A stretch of 64,000 nucleotides of DNA from Paradevosia sp036499825 (GTDB lineage Bacteria > Pseudomonadota > Alphaproteobacteria > Rhizobiales > Devosiaceae), in assembly GCA_036499825.1 (NCBI GenBank), contig DASYCZ010000026.1, positions 558,001 through 622,000 of the forward strand, read 5' to 3'. Position 1 is the first letter of the stretch. Each line of letters opens with the position of its first letter. A model generated the notes under the pieces. It saw nothing but the letters and a program-made list of their open reading frames with translations. It searched no databases and was not told where the DNA came from. Below are positions 34,809 to 42,340 of this stretch, in pieces. The position numbers were made by a program, and so were the translations under genes.

Positions 34809-34827
34809 AGTCTCAGATAATGAGACT
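34809..34827. promoter_or_regulatory. Candidate operator palindrome 2
   Basis: AGTCTCA-GATAA-TGAGACT, a perfect 7-bp inverted repeat with a 5-base spacer, ending 20 bp before the permease ATG and just upstream of its ribosome site. A further GTCTCA half-site lies at 34788-34793. It is well placed to block or sense transcription of the cluster; the IclR protein is the first candidate to bind. Confidence 0.5.
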
Positions 34828-34847
34828 TATGAGGAGCAGGAGAGGGG

Positions 34848-35645
34848 ATGACCTTTTCCCAGAATGCCAGGCGACCTGGTGGTTTGCGCTGGACACTGTG
34901 GTTTTCACCATCGTGGATCTACACGATCGTCATTCTGGCGATCATCTGCATCGCGATGGAAAATCTCGTCGGCCCGGTTCTCAACCCCCTGTGGTTGCCG
35001 AAGCCCACCCAGGTGGCGGTCGCGCTCTTCCAGTGGGTCGGCGACGGGTCGATCTGGCTGGATATTCAGACGACGCTCACAGAGGTGTTGTACGGGTTCG
35101 CCATCGGGGTTGTCTGTGCGCTGATCGTCGTAGCGCTGCTGTCGCTGAGCCGGTTTGCCACCGATGTCTTCATGCCCTTCATCATGGCGGCCTATTCGCT
35201 GCCGAAAGTGGCGCTTGTCCCGGTCTTCATTCTGCTGCTCGGCATCGGCATCGAATCCAAGGTCGCGCAGGTCTCGCTGAATGTGTTCTTCATCATCCTG
35301 CTGACGATGCTGGCCGGCATTCAGTCCATCAACCCGGTCCTTGGCCGCTCCATTCAGATCATGGGAGCGTCGCAGTTCGAAATACTGCGCATGGTGAAGC
35401 TGCCGGCCGCGCTGGCCTGGCTTTTCTCGGGAATGCGGTTGTCGGCGCGCTATGCCATCGGCGGAGCGGTCGTTGTCGAAGTGCTCAGCAGTAATCGCGG
35501 CATCGGCTTTCGTGCGGCCCAGGCGACAAATCAGCTGGAGCCGGCCGGCGTCTTTGCGGCAGCGGTCATTCTCGTCGTCATTGGAGCGGCGATGACCTGG
35601 ATACTTCAGGTGATCGAAGACAAATTTCTTGCGTGGAGACTTTAG
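34848..35645 (+). CDS. ABC transporter permease, SsuC/TauC/NrtB type (first of two)
   Basis: 265 aa inner-membrane permease with about six helices and a BPD-type loop (IMGASQFEILRMVKLPAALAW, about 178-198). A strong purine ribosome site (GAGGAGCAGGAGAGGGG) precedes ATG 34848. It belongs to the nitrate/sulfonate/taurine group that imports small anions. It opens the operon, but its binding protein, partner permease and ATPase come four to six genes later, after the catabolic enzymes. Two different permeases with one binding protein and one ATPase suggest a heterodimeric channel. Confidence 0.92.
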   Translation: MTFSQNARRPGGLRWTLWFSPSWIYTIVILAIICIAMENLVGPVLNPLWLPKPTQVAVALFQWVGDGSIWLDIQTTLTEVLYGFAIGVVCALIVVALLSLSRFATDVFMPFIMAAYSLPKVALVPVFILLLGIGIESKVAQVSLNVFFIILLTMLAGIQSINPVLGRSIQIMGASQFEILRMVKLPAALAWLFSGMRLSARYAIGGAVVVEVLSSNRGIGFRAAQATNQLEPAGVFAAAVILVVIGAAMTWILQVIEDKFLAWRL

Positions 35646-35648
35646 TCG

Positions 35649-36533
35649 ATGGCGAAACTTTCACCTGGCCGGAGAGTACGTGACGCGCTGGCCAACGGCA
35701 CCATACAGACCTTTGGCTGCTACGATGCCATCAGCGCCAAGCTGATCGAAGCGGCGGGCCTGCCGATGGCCAGCATCAGCGGCAGCATGCTGTCGGCGTC
35801 CTACGGCTTCCCGGATATCGGCATGCTGTCGATGAGCGAGATCGCCGAAGCCAGCGGGCGCATCGCGGCGGCGGTGGATATTCCGGTGCTTGCCGATGCG
35901 GACACGGGCTATGGCGGCATTCCCAATATCGTCCATGCGGTCCAGACATTCGAAAAAAAGGGCGTCGCCGGCATCAAGGTGGAAGATCAGGTTTCTCCTA
36001 AGCGCTGCGCCGGTATGGGCGTCGAGAAGGTCGTCGTGCCCGAGGAGATGCAGGCCACTATCGCCGCCGCTGTTGCCGCCAAAGAGGATCCCGATTTCAT
36101 GATCGTGGCGCGGACGGACTCGATCGCCGCCACCGGCTTCGAGGACGCGTTGCGGCGGGTCCAGATGTATGAGGAGGCCGGCGCGGACATGATTTTCCTG
36201 CAGCGTCCGCAGTCGCCCGAGCAGATCGCTCAATGCGCATCCGCCATCTCGATCCCGCTGATGATCTCGTCGCCGGAAGGCAGCCGCATCCGCCTTTACG
36301 ATCTTGATATGCACAGGAAGCTTGGGGTCTCCGTCGTGGTCTATGCGACCTCGATGATGCTGGCGGGAGCGGCCGCCATGGAGAAGGCGCTGGCGCGCAT
36401 CACCAGCGCGGGCATCAACGAGCAGGACCTGGATTCCGTGTATGGCCGCGAGGCCCTCAATGATCTGCTCGATCTCGACTACTGGCGCGCCCGGGAAATC
36501 GAGGCACTCAACCGATTTTCTTTGGAAAGCTGA
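35649..36533 (+). CDS. Isocitrate lyase/PEP mutase-family C-C lyase
   Basis: 294 aa, the length of 2-methylisocitrate lyase, 2,3-dimethylmalate lyase and oxaloacetate decarboxylase. Mg2+-binding DADTGYGG (83-90) and the active-site loop SPKRCAGMG with Cys120 point to a true lyase; phosphonopyruvate mutases normally lack this Cys arrangement. These enzymes cleave 2-hydroxy-substituted di/tricarboxylates to pyruvate (or glyoxylate) and a smaller acid. The start is 3 bp after the permease stop. With the hydratase genes next, the pairing resembles dimethylmalate lyase/dimethylmaleate hydratase of anaerobic nicotinate breakdown. Confidence 0.87.
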   Translation: MAKLSPGRRVRDALANGTIQTFGCYDAISAKLIEAAGLPMASISGSMLSASYGFPDIGMLSMSEIAEASGRIAAAVDIPVLADADTGYGGIPNIVHAVQTFEKKGVAGIKVEDQVSPKRCAGMGVEKVVVPEEMQATIAAAVAAKEDPDFMIVARTDSIAATGFEDALRRVQMYEEAGADMIFLQRPQSPEQIAQCASAISIPLMISSPEGSRIRLYDLDMHRKLGVSVVVYATSMMLAGAAAMEKALARITSAGINEQDLDSVYGREALNDLLDLDYWRAREIEALNRFSLES

Positions 36534-36578
36534 TTGGTTCCGAATTCGGGCCAATGACTGAATAACAGGAGCCTAGGC

Positions 36579-37829
36579 ATGGGTAAGACGGTCGCTGAAA
36601 AGATTTTGTCTCGGGCCGCCGGAGAGGATCTCTCCGTCGGACAGACGGTGTGGGTCGAGCCGGACCTGATGGTACTGCATGATCGCAACGCCGCCCGGTA
36701 TCTGCGTGTCGTCAACCGCATGGGGGCCAAGGTCCGGAACCCCGACAAGCTGGCGATCTGCTACGATCACAAGATACCATGCCATGATCCAGCCGGCGTC
36801 GTCGATCGCGACTACCTCAACGTGGAGGCCAAGGCGCACGGCATCACCAAGATCTACGAGCCTGGCGATCACGGTATCAGCCATCAGCTGGTGGTCGACA
36901 AGGGTTTGGCGCAGCCCGGCTCGCTGGTGCTGGCCAGCGACACCCATACGAACACGATCGGCGGTATCGGTGCGCTCGCCATTTCGGTCACGTCGGGCAT
37001 GCCCACCATGCTGGCGCTCGGCAAGCATTGGATCATGGTGCCGCACACCATCAGGATCCGGCTCGAAGGCCGGCTGCGGCCGGGCACGATGGGCCGCGAT
37101 GTCGGCATGGCCATCATCGACATGCTCGGACGACAGGCCGATTACAAGGTACTGGAATTCACCGGACCGGGCGCCGCAACGCTGGATATCGATCAGCGCC
37201 TGACCATATGCAACCTCTCCATCGAGGTGGGCGCCAAGGCCGCCATTTTCGATGCACCCCCCGATGCGGTGACGCCGGAACAATATGCGGCGATCGGCAA
37301 TGGCTATGTGGCTTCCGATCCCGATGCGGTTTTCCAGCAGCAGATTACCGTCGATCTGTCGGCGATCGAACCGCTGATTGCGGCTCCACCCTTTCCCGAA
37401 GTTGCGCTGTCGCTGTCGAGCTTTGCCGGCAAGCCTGTGACCCAGGTGTTCATCGGGTCCTGCGCCGGTGGCCGTATCGAAGATTTCCGCGCGGCCGCGG
37501 AGGTCCTGCGCGGCCGCCGTGTGGCTCACGGCGTGCGCTGCTTCATCGTTCCTTCGAGCACGGATACCTACAAGGCTGCCCTGCGCGAAGGTCTGGTCGA
37601 GACGGTGGTGGCGGCTGGGGCAGTGGTGCTGCCGTCCAGCTGTGGTCTTTGCTTCGGCTATCAGGCCCAGCTCAGCGACAACGACGTCTGCATTTCGACC
37701 GCGACGCGCAATGAGCCGGGTCGCATGGGAAGCGCCCTGGCTGAAATCTATCTGGCCAATGCCGCCACGTGCGCGGCTTCCGCCATCACCGGTGCGATCA
37801 CCGATGCCCGTACCATCCTTGCAAATTAG
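36579..37829 (+). CDS. LeuC-like hydratase/isomerase large subunit (aconitase family)
   Basis: 416 aa, the short type found in archaeal/methylotrophic isopropylmalate-homoaconitate dehydratases and in dimethylmaleate hydratase DmdA. The [4Fe-4S] ligands are Cys295 (GSCAGGR) and Cys355/Cys358 (SSCGLC). DHGISHQ and SDTHTNTIGGIGALA are the conserved N-terminal active-site parts. It adds or moves water on a dicarboxylate with the small subunit encoded next. The setting is catabolic, beside an importer and a lyase, not a leucine operon. Confidence 0.9.
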   Translation: MGKTVAEKILSRAAGEDLSVGQTVWVEPDLMVLHDRNAARYLRVVNRMGAKVRNPDKLAICYDHKIPCHDPAGVVDRDYLNVEAKAHGITKIYEPGDHGISHQLVVDKGLAQPGSLVLASDTHTNTIGGIGALAISVTSGMPTMLALGKHWIMVPHTIRIRLEGRLRPGTMGRDVGMAIIDMLGRQADYKVLEFTGPGAATLDIDQRLTICNLSIEVGAKAAIFDAPPDAVTPEQYAAIGNGYVASDPDAVFQQQITVDLSAIEPLIAAPPFPEVALSLSSFAGKPVTQVFIGSCAGGRIEDFRAAAEVLRGRRVAHGVRCFIVPSSTDTYKAALREGLVETVVAAGAVVLPSSCGLCFGYQAQLSDNDVCISTATRNEPGRMGSALAEIYLANAATCAASAITGAITDARTILAN

Positions 37830-37871
37830 TCGACGCAGGCTTTCCAAAGCCAACGAAGAGGAGTTCCCCAC

Positions 37872-38402
37872 GTGATCACATCAGGCCGTTCGTGGATATT
37901 CGGCGACAACATCGCTTTCGACGGTGGAATGTTGCCCGTCCGTTTCCAGAAGGCGGACACGCTGGACCCCACCAAACTGCTGCCCTACCTCATGACCGAT
38001 CTCGATCCTGAGTTTCCAAACAGGATTCAGAAGGGCGACACGATCGTAGCGGGCGAGGCGTTCGGATCGGGCAATTTCCATCCACATGCGCTGATCGCGA
38101 TGAAATATGCGGGCGTCTACGTCGTCGCGGAGTCGGTGACGCGCGGCTTTTACCGGATGGCCGTCTCGGTCGGGCTTTGGTTCGTTCCCATTTGCCCCGG
38201 CATAACGAAGCTGGCCCAAAACGGCGGCGCCATGAGCGTCAATTACCTCACCGGGGAGATCGTCACCGATGCGGGGACAGCCCGCTACGAGCCGCTTCCC
38301 GCTATTCCACGCGAAATCATCGAGGTCGGCTCGGAAGAGCAGTTCGTGATCAAAAAACTCAAAGAAGAGCAAAGTCTCAAGGAGGAACTAACACATGGCT
38401 AG
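37872..38402 (+). CDS. LeuD-like hydratase small subunit
   Basis: 176 aa swivelling domain of an aconitase-family dehydratase. GEAFGSGNFHPHALIAMKYAG matches the conserved GxNFGxGSSREHA site, but in altered form (GSGNFHPHA instead of GSSREHA), which should change substrate recognition because this loop contacts the substrate carboxylate. Start is GTG 37872. Its stop overlaps the binding-protein start by 8 bp. It forms the active dimer with the 36579-37829 product. Confidence 0.87.
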   Translation: MITSGRSWIFGDNIAFDGGMLPVRFQKADTLDPTKLLPYLMTDLDPEFPNRIQKGDTIVAGEAFGSGNFHPHALIAMKYAGVYVVAESVTRGFYRMAVSVGLWFVPICPGITKLAQNGGAMSVNYLTGEIVTDAGTARYEPLPAIPREIIEVGSEEQFVIKKLKEEQSLKEELTHG

Positions 38403-39453
38403 ATGGCATCTGAAAACGCTGGCTTTCGCCACCTTCGCGGCCCTCGCGGTCTCGGCTTCCACGGTGGAAACCGCTTTCGCGGCGGATATGGAGGTGACGG
38501 TCGCCCAGGGTGCGGCACAGGGATTTTTGTACCTGCCATTCCTGGTCGCCGATCATGAGGGCTACTTCGCCGAGAACGGCGTCAAGGTGAACACCTTGCA
38601 GGCCAATGGCGCGGCAATCATGAATGCCTTGCTGGCCGGCAAGGCCGACATCGGCTCCAACACGCCTGCAACCATCACGGCCGCGGCCAAGGGCGTATAC
38701 ATGCCGACGATCGTTCCGATCTCGCGGCAGTTCCCCGCTGATATCATCCTCACCACCAAGGTGATGGAGGAGCGTGGCATTTCTCCCACGGCCCCGATTG
38801 GCGACCGCATCAAGGCGCTGAAGGGCATGAATATCGGCATCTCCAGCGTGGGCAGCACCTATGACATCCTTCTGCGCTATATCCTGCCGAAATACGGTCT
38901 CACCCCGGATCAGGATGTAACGCTGGTTCCGCTCGGTACCGCCGCTGCTGCTACCGCCGCGATGAAGACTGGCGCTGTCGACGGCTATATCGATGCCGCG
39001 CCCAGCCCACAGCAGGCCCAGGCGGATGGTCTTGGGACGATCTTCATCAGCTTGAACAACGGCGCCGTTCCCGAACTGGCCGGTTATGTCAAAGGCTGGG
39101 CCGCAACGCCCGACGCCCTGAAGAACAAGCCGGAGGCGGTGCAGGCATTCGTCAACGCCATCGCCGAGGCACTCAAGTTCATTCAGGAATCTCCGGAAAA
39201 GGCGACGGCGATCGCCGTCGAAGCCAATCCCAACCTGTCGGCCGACATCTTCACCAAGGCTTATAATGACTATCTGCCAGTGTTTCCGAAGACGCCGGTC
39301 TATTCGCCTGAAGGCCTGGCCCTGAACGACACGATGCAGCGCTTGGCGCAGCCTTCGCTTGGAGCGGTCGACATGAGCAAACTGGTCGACAATTCCTTCG
39401 CTCTGGTAGCCGCGAAGAAGTACGGGCTTTCGCTTACGCCAGTCGCGGATTGA
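38395..39453 (+). CDS. ABC transporter substrate-binding protein, SsuA/TauA/NMT1 type
   Basis: 352 aa periplasmic protein with a Sec signal ending near TAFA (about 30). QGFLYLPFLVADHEGYFAENGVKV and the AGKADIGSNTPATI segment are the conserved ligand-cleft parts of the NMT1/SsuA group. It supplies substrate to the permeases at 34848 and 39465 and the ATPase at 40324. Related proteins bind sulfonates, nitrate, pyrimidine precursors or aromatic acids. The enzyme neighbours make an organic acid more likely than a sulfur source. Confidence 0.92.
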   Translation: MARWHLKTLAFATFAALAVSASTVETAFAADMEVTVAQGAAQGFLYLPFLVADHEGYFAENGVKVNTLQANGAAIMNALLAGKADIGSNTPATITAAAKGVYMPTIVPISRQFPADIILTTKVMEERGISPTAPIGDRIKALKGMNIGISSVGSTYDILLRYILPKYGLTPDQDVTLVPLGTAAAATAAMKTGAVDGYIDAAPSPQQAQADGLGTIFISLNNGAVPELAGYVKGWAATPDALKNKPEAVQAFVNAIAEALKFIQESPEKATAIAVEANPNLSADIFTKAYNDYLPVFPKTPVYSPEGLALNDTMQRLAQPSLGAVDMSKLVDNSFALVAAKKYGLSLTPVAD

Positions 39454-39464
39454 GGGGAAGCGGC

Positions 39465-40340
39465 GTGACACAGCATCTTGCTGTCGAGACCGGGACCGTG
39501 TCCGTCAGGCAGAAATCTGCAGGCCAGCCCGAAATGCTCGGGCGTGCCGAGATATTGGCCAAACGGGCACGGAAATGGGGAAGGGTCGGCTTGGTGGCGT
39601 TGGCGCGCCTGGCCGTCCTGGCCGCTCTCTGCCTCGCCTGGCAGAATCTGCTCGGCCCGATGATCGGCATATCGTGGTTTCCAAGTCTGTTCGATATTTT
39701 CGGCAGGCTCGGATCCTGGACTGCGGACGGGTCGCTGTGGGCGAACTTATGGACCACGACCGCGGAGCTGGTGGCGTCGCTGGTGATCGGCGGCATCCTG
39801 GGGCTGGTGCTGGGCTTGCTGATCGGCTTTTACGTCCGGGTGCGCGACAGCGTCTATCCGATCGCCGTGATCATCTATATCGCGCCGCACAGCATCTTCG
39901 TGCCGCTGGTTATCTCGTCGCTGGGCTTCGGCATTGAATCCAAGGTTTTCCTGGGGACCTGGACGGCGCTTTTCATCGTGCTGTTCAGCACCATGGGCGG
40001 TGTCCGCGCCACGCAGAAACGCATGCTCGAGGGGCTGTACCTGATGGGTGCGGCTGACCATGAGGTGCTTTGGAAGGTGCTGATGCCGGCGAGCCGCAAA
40101 TGGGTCGTGGCCGGGCTGAAGGTCGCCATGCCGCTGACCCTGGTCGGCATAGTCACCGCCGAAATTTTCGGTTCGGAACGGGGCCTGGGATTTCTGGTCG
40201 AAAACTCGGCCGGGTCCGCCGACATGGTGGGCCTGTACGCCGCAGTTATCCTGCTGGCGATACTGGGTGTTGTTACCAATCAAATCATCGACTTGGTCGA
40301 TAAGCGCGTGGAGGGTCTGGGAGATGGCGGCGACCGTTGA
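39465..40340 (+). CDS. ABC transporter permease, SsuC type (second of two)
   Basis: 291 aa from GTG 39465, chosen because AGGGGAAG lies 5-12 bases upstream; a TTG at 39450 is the alternative. Polar start of ~45 residues, then about six helices with the docking loop LMGAADHEVLWKVLMPASRKW (about 195-215). It is clearly diverged from the 34848 permease, so this is not a recent duplication. It overlaps the ATPase start by 17 bp. Confidence 0.92.
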   Translation: MTQHLAVETGTVSVRQKSAGQPEMLGRAEILAKRARKWGRVGLVALARLAVLAALCLAWQNLLGPMIGISWFPSLFDIFGRLGSWTADGSLWANLWTTTAELVASLVIGGILGLVLGLLIGFYVRVRDSVYPIAVIIYIAPHSIFVPLVISSLGFGIESKVFLGTWTALFIVLFSTMGGVRATQKRMLEGLYLMGAADHEVLWKVLMPASRKWVVAGLKVAMPLTLVGIVTAEIFGSERGLGFLVENSAGSADMVGLYAAVILLAILGVVTNQIIDLVDKRVEGLGDGGDR

Positions 40341-41121
40341 AATCAAGGATGTGACGCAATACTTCGAGACCGGGTCGCAGCGTCTGACCGTTCTGCAGGA
40401 CATCAATCTCGAGGTCCAGCAGGGAGAGTTCCTGGTATTCCTGGGTCCTAGCGGCTGCGGCAAAACCACGGTCCTCAATATGATCGCCGGGCTTCTTATC
40501 CCGACGGAAGGCGAGGTGCGTTATGATGGCGATGTACTGACAGGCCTCAATAAGGGACTGGGGTACATGACGCAGGCGGATTCGCTCCTGCCATGGCGTA
40601 CGGCGGAATCGAACATCCGGCTTCCGCTCGAGCTTGGCTATCATTCCTCCCTCAAAGGCGATCGGGATCGCCGGGTCCGCGAAGTGATGGAAATGGTCGG
40701 TCTCTCCGGCTTCGAGAACCATCGCATTGCACAATTGTCGGGCGGCATGCAGAAACGCGTCTCGCTGGCCCGCACGCTGGTCTACGATCCGCCGGTCGTG
40801 CTCATGGATGAGCCTTTCGGCGCGCTCGATGCGATCCTGAAGACCGTGCTGCAGAGCGAATTGTCGCGAATATCGCGTCAGACGGGCAAGACCGTCATCT
40901 TCGTGACCCATGACGTTCGTGAGGCGTTGATCCTGGCGGATCGCGTTGTGGTATTCAGCCGCCGGCCGGGCCGTATCGCCGGTATAGTCGATGTGGATCT
41001 CCCGCACCCGCGCGATGCCGTCGAAGTCGAAAGCCATCCGCGCTTCGGCGAGCTCTACGGCGAGGTCTGGAAACTCCTGAGCGCCGACGAATCCCTGCGG
41101 CGGCCAAACGCCACGGACTGA
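40324..41121 (+). CDS. ABC transporter ATP-binding protein, SsuB/TauB type
   Basis: 265 aa ATPase. Walker A GPSGCGKTT (41-49), Q-loop YMTQADSLLPW, signature LSGGMQKRVSLARTL, Walker B VVLMDEPFGALD, switch His in VTHDVREA. It energises the two-permease importer. The start is ATG 40324 inside the second permease gene; the longer upstream frame is a shadow. A 103-bp gap separates it from the dehydrogenase gene, the only sizeable gap in this operon. Confidence 0.95.
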   Translation: MAATVEIKDVTQYFETGSQRLTVLQDINLEVQQGEFLVFLGPSGCGKTTVLNMIAGLLIPTEGEVRYDGDVLTGLNKGLGYMTQADSLLPWRTAESNIRLPLELGYHSSLKGDRDRRVREVMEMVGLSGFENHRIAQLSGGMQKRVSLARTLVYDPPVVLMDEPFGALDAILKTVLQSELSRISRQTGKTVIFVTHDVREALILADRVVVFSRRPGRIAGIVDVDLPHPRDAVEVESHPRFGELYGEVWKLLSADESLRRPNATD

Positions 41122-41224
41122 ATGTTGCTCACCAATGACGGGCAAGGGCGCACGGGCATCGAAAGCGATGGCCGTGCGGACCTAAGCGCTTGTCCGCCCG
41201 AACAGCCAGAAGAAGAAATGTGTG

Positions 41225-42340
41225 ATGCCAGATAATTCCTCCGAAAATGCCGCCAGGCAGCCGCTTCAAATTCTCTATCTGGAGGGCGACGGCATCGGCC
41301 CCGAGATTACCTCCGCTACGGTCAAGGTGCTGCAGGCTGCAGATTCAATCTGGAACCTCAACTTCCAGTTCCAGTCCGCGGTCATCGGCCTCAAGGCGCT
41401 GGCGCAGGACGGCACGACGTGTCCCGCCTCAATCATCGAGCGCGCCGCGGCGGCCGATGGCGTGGTGCTGGGGCCTGTCTCCCATAACGAATATCCGCCA
41501 GTAACCGAAGGTGGCATCAACCCATCCGGCGAGTTGCGCAAGCAGCTGGACCTGTTTGCCAATATCCGCCCGGCACGCACACGGCCGGGCCTGCCTTTTG
41601 CCAGTCGCGTGCCGTTCGACCTTGTGATCGCGCGTGAAAATACCGAGGGTTTTTATGCGGACCGGTCGATGTTCATGGGGCCGGGCGAATATATGCCAAC
41701 GCCGGACGTCGCCCTGTCCACGCGCAAAGTCACTTACGGCGCCAGCCTGCGGATCGCCCGCGAAGCTTTCAAACTGGCGGAAAAGCGTCGGCGCAAGGTA
41801 ACGGCGGTCCACAAGGCCAATGTCCTGCGCATATCGGATGGTCTGTTCCTGAAGGCGGTGCGGGAAGTCGCCGGGGAATTCCCCGCGGTCGCCTATGAGG
41901 AGCAACTGGTCGACGCGATGGCCGCGCTGCTGGTGCGCGATGCGAGCGTTTTCGATGTGATCGTCACCACCAATATGTTTGGCGATATTTTGTCTGATGA
42001 GGCGTCCGAACTGGCCGGCGGCCTCGGCCTCGGCGCCTCGCTCAACGCTGGAGAATTGCATGCGGTGGCTCAGGCCCAACACGGCTCGGCGCCCACGCTT
42101 GCGGGGCGTAACCTGGCCAATCCATCGTCCCTCATCGCCTCGGCGGCAATGTTGCTGACCTGGCTCAGCGCCCGTCATGGAAATGAGAGTCTCGCCATTG
42201 CGGCGCGGCAGATCGAGGCTGCTCTCGATGCGGCTATCGAAAACCCCGACACCCGCACACGCGATCTCGGAGGGACGCTGGGAACCGAGGCTTTTACTGA
42301 TCGGGTGATCCGGAACATGCAGGCCAATGGGCAAGCGTAA
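41225..42340 (+). CDS. LeuB/tartrate dehydrogenase-like decarboxylating dehydrogenase
   Basis: 371 aa from ATG 41225 (a GTG lies one codon earlier). Isocitrate/isopropylmalate dehydrogenase family: EGDGIGPEI, the substrate loop ARENTEGFY with the conserved Thr-Glu pair, KANVLRISDG with the catalytic Lys, and metal-binding Asp residues in TTNMFGDILSDEASEL. It oxidises a 2-hydroxy-3-carboxy acid with loss of CO2. Together with LeuCD-like subunits it could run a leucine- or TCA-like cycle on an imported acid. Its stop directly precedes the amidohydrolase start codon. Confidence 0.9.
   Translation: MPDNSSENAARQPLQILYLEGDGIGPEITSATVKVLQAADSIWNLNFQFQSAVIGLKALAQDGTTCPASIIERAAAADGVVLGPVSHNEYPPVTEGGINPSGELRKQLDLFANIRPARTRPGLPFASRVPFDLVIARENTEGFYADRSMFMGPGEYMPTPDVALSTRKVTYGASLRIAREAFKLAEKRRRKVTAVHKANVLRISDGLFLKAVREVAGEFPAVAYEEQLVDAMAALLVRDASVFDVIVTTNMFGDILSDEASELAGGLGLGASLNAGELHAVAQAQHGSAPTLAGRNLANPSSLIASAAMLLTWLSARHGNESLAIAARQIEAALDAAIENPDTRTRDLGGTLGTEAFTDRVIRNMQANGQA

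Larger units (their letters stand above)
34319..34847. other. Long divergent control region, no convincing gene
   Basis: 529 bp between the IclR gene and the 34848 permease. Open frames exist on both strands (for example 34379-34801), but they lack ribosome sites, have Ser/Arg-rich compositions and match nothing I know. Base composition is lower in GC than the flanks. The right end holds two palindromes (34764-34778 and 34809-34827) next to the permease start, so it should carry the promoters for both directions. Confidence 0.5.

Noticed and set aside
34319..34847. Remnant gene or transposase relic in the IclR divergent region
   Set aside because: Frames on both strands were read, but none shows a known motif or a ribosome site; treated as control region.
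36573..37871. 432-residue open frame antisense to the LeuC-like gene
   Set aside because: It mirrors a well-conserved gene almost exactly. The protein is His/Arg/Gly-rich without any known motif, and long antisense frames are expected in GC-rich DNA with strong third-position bias.
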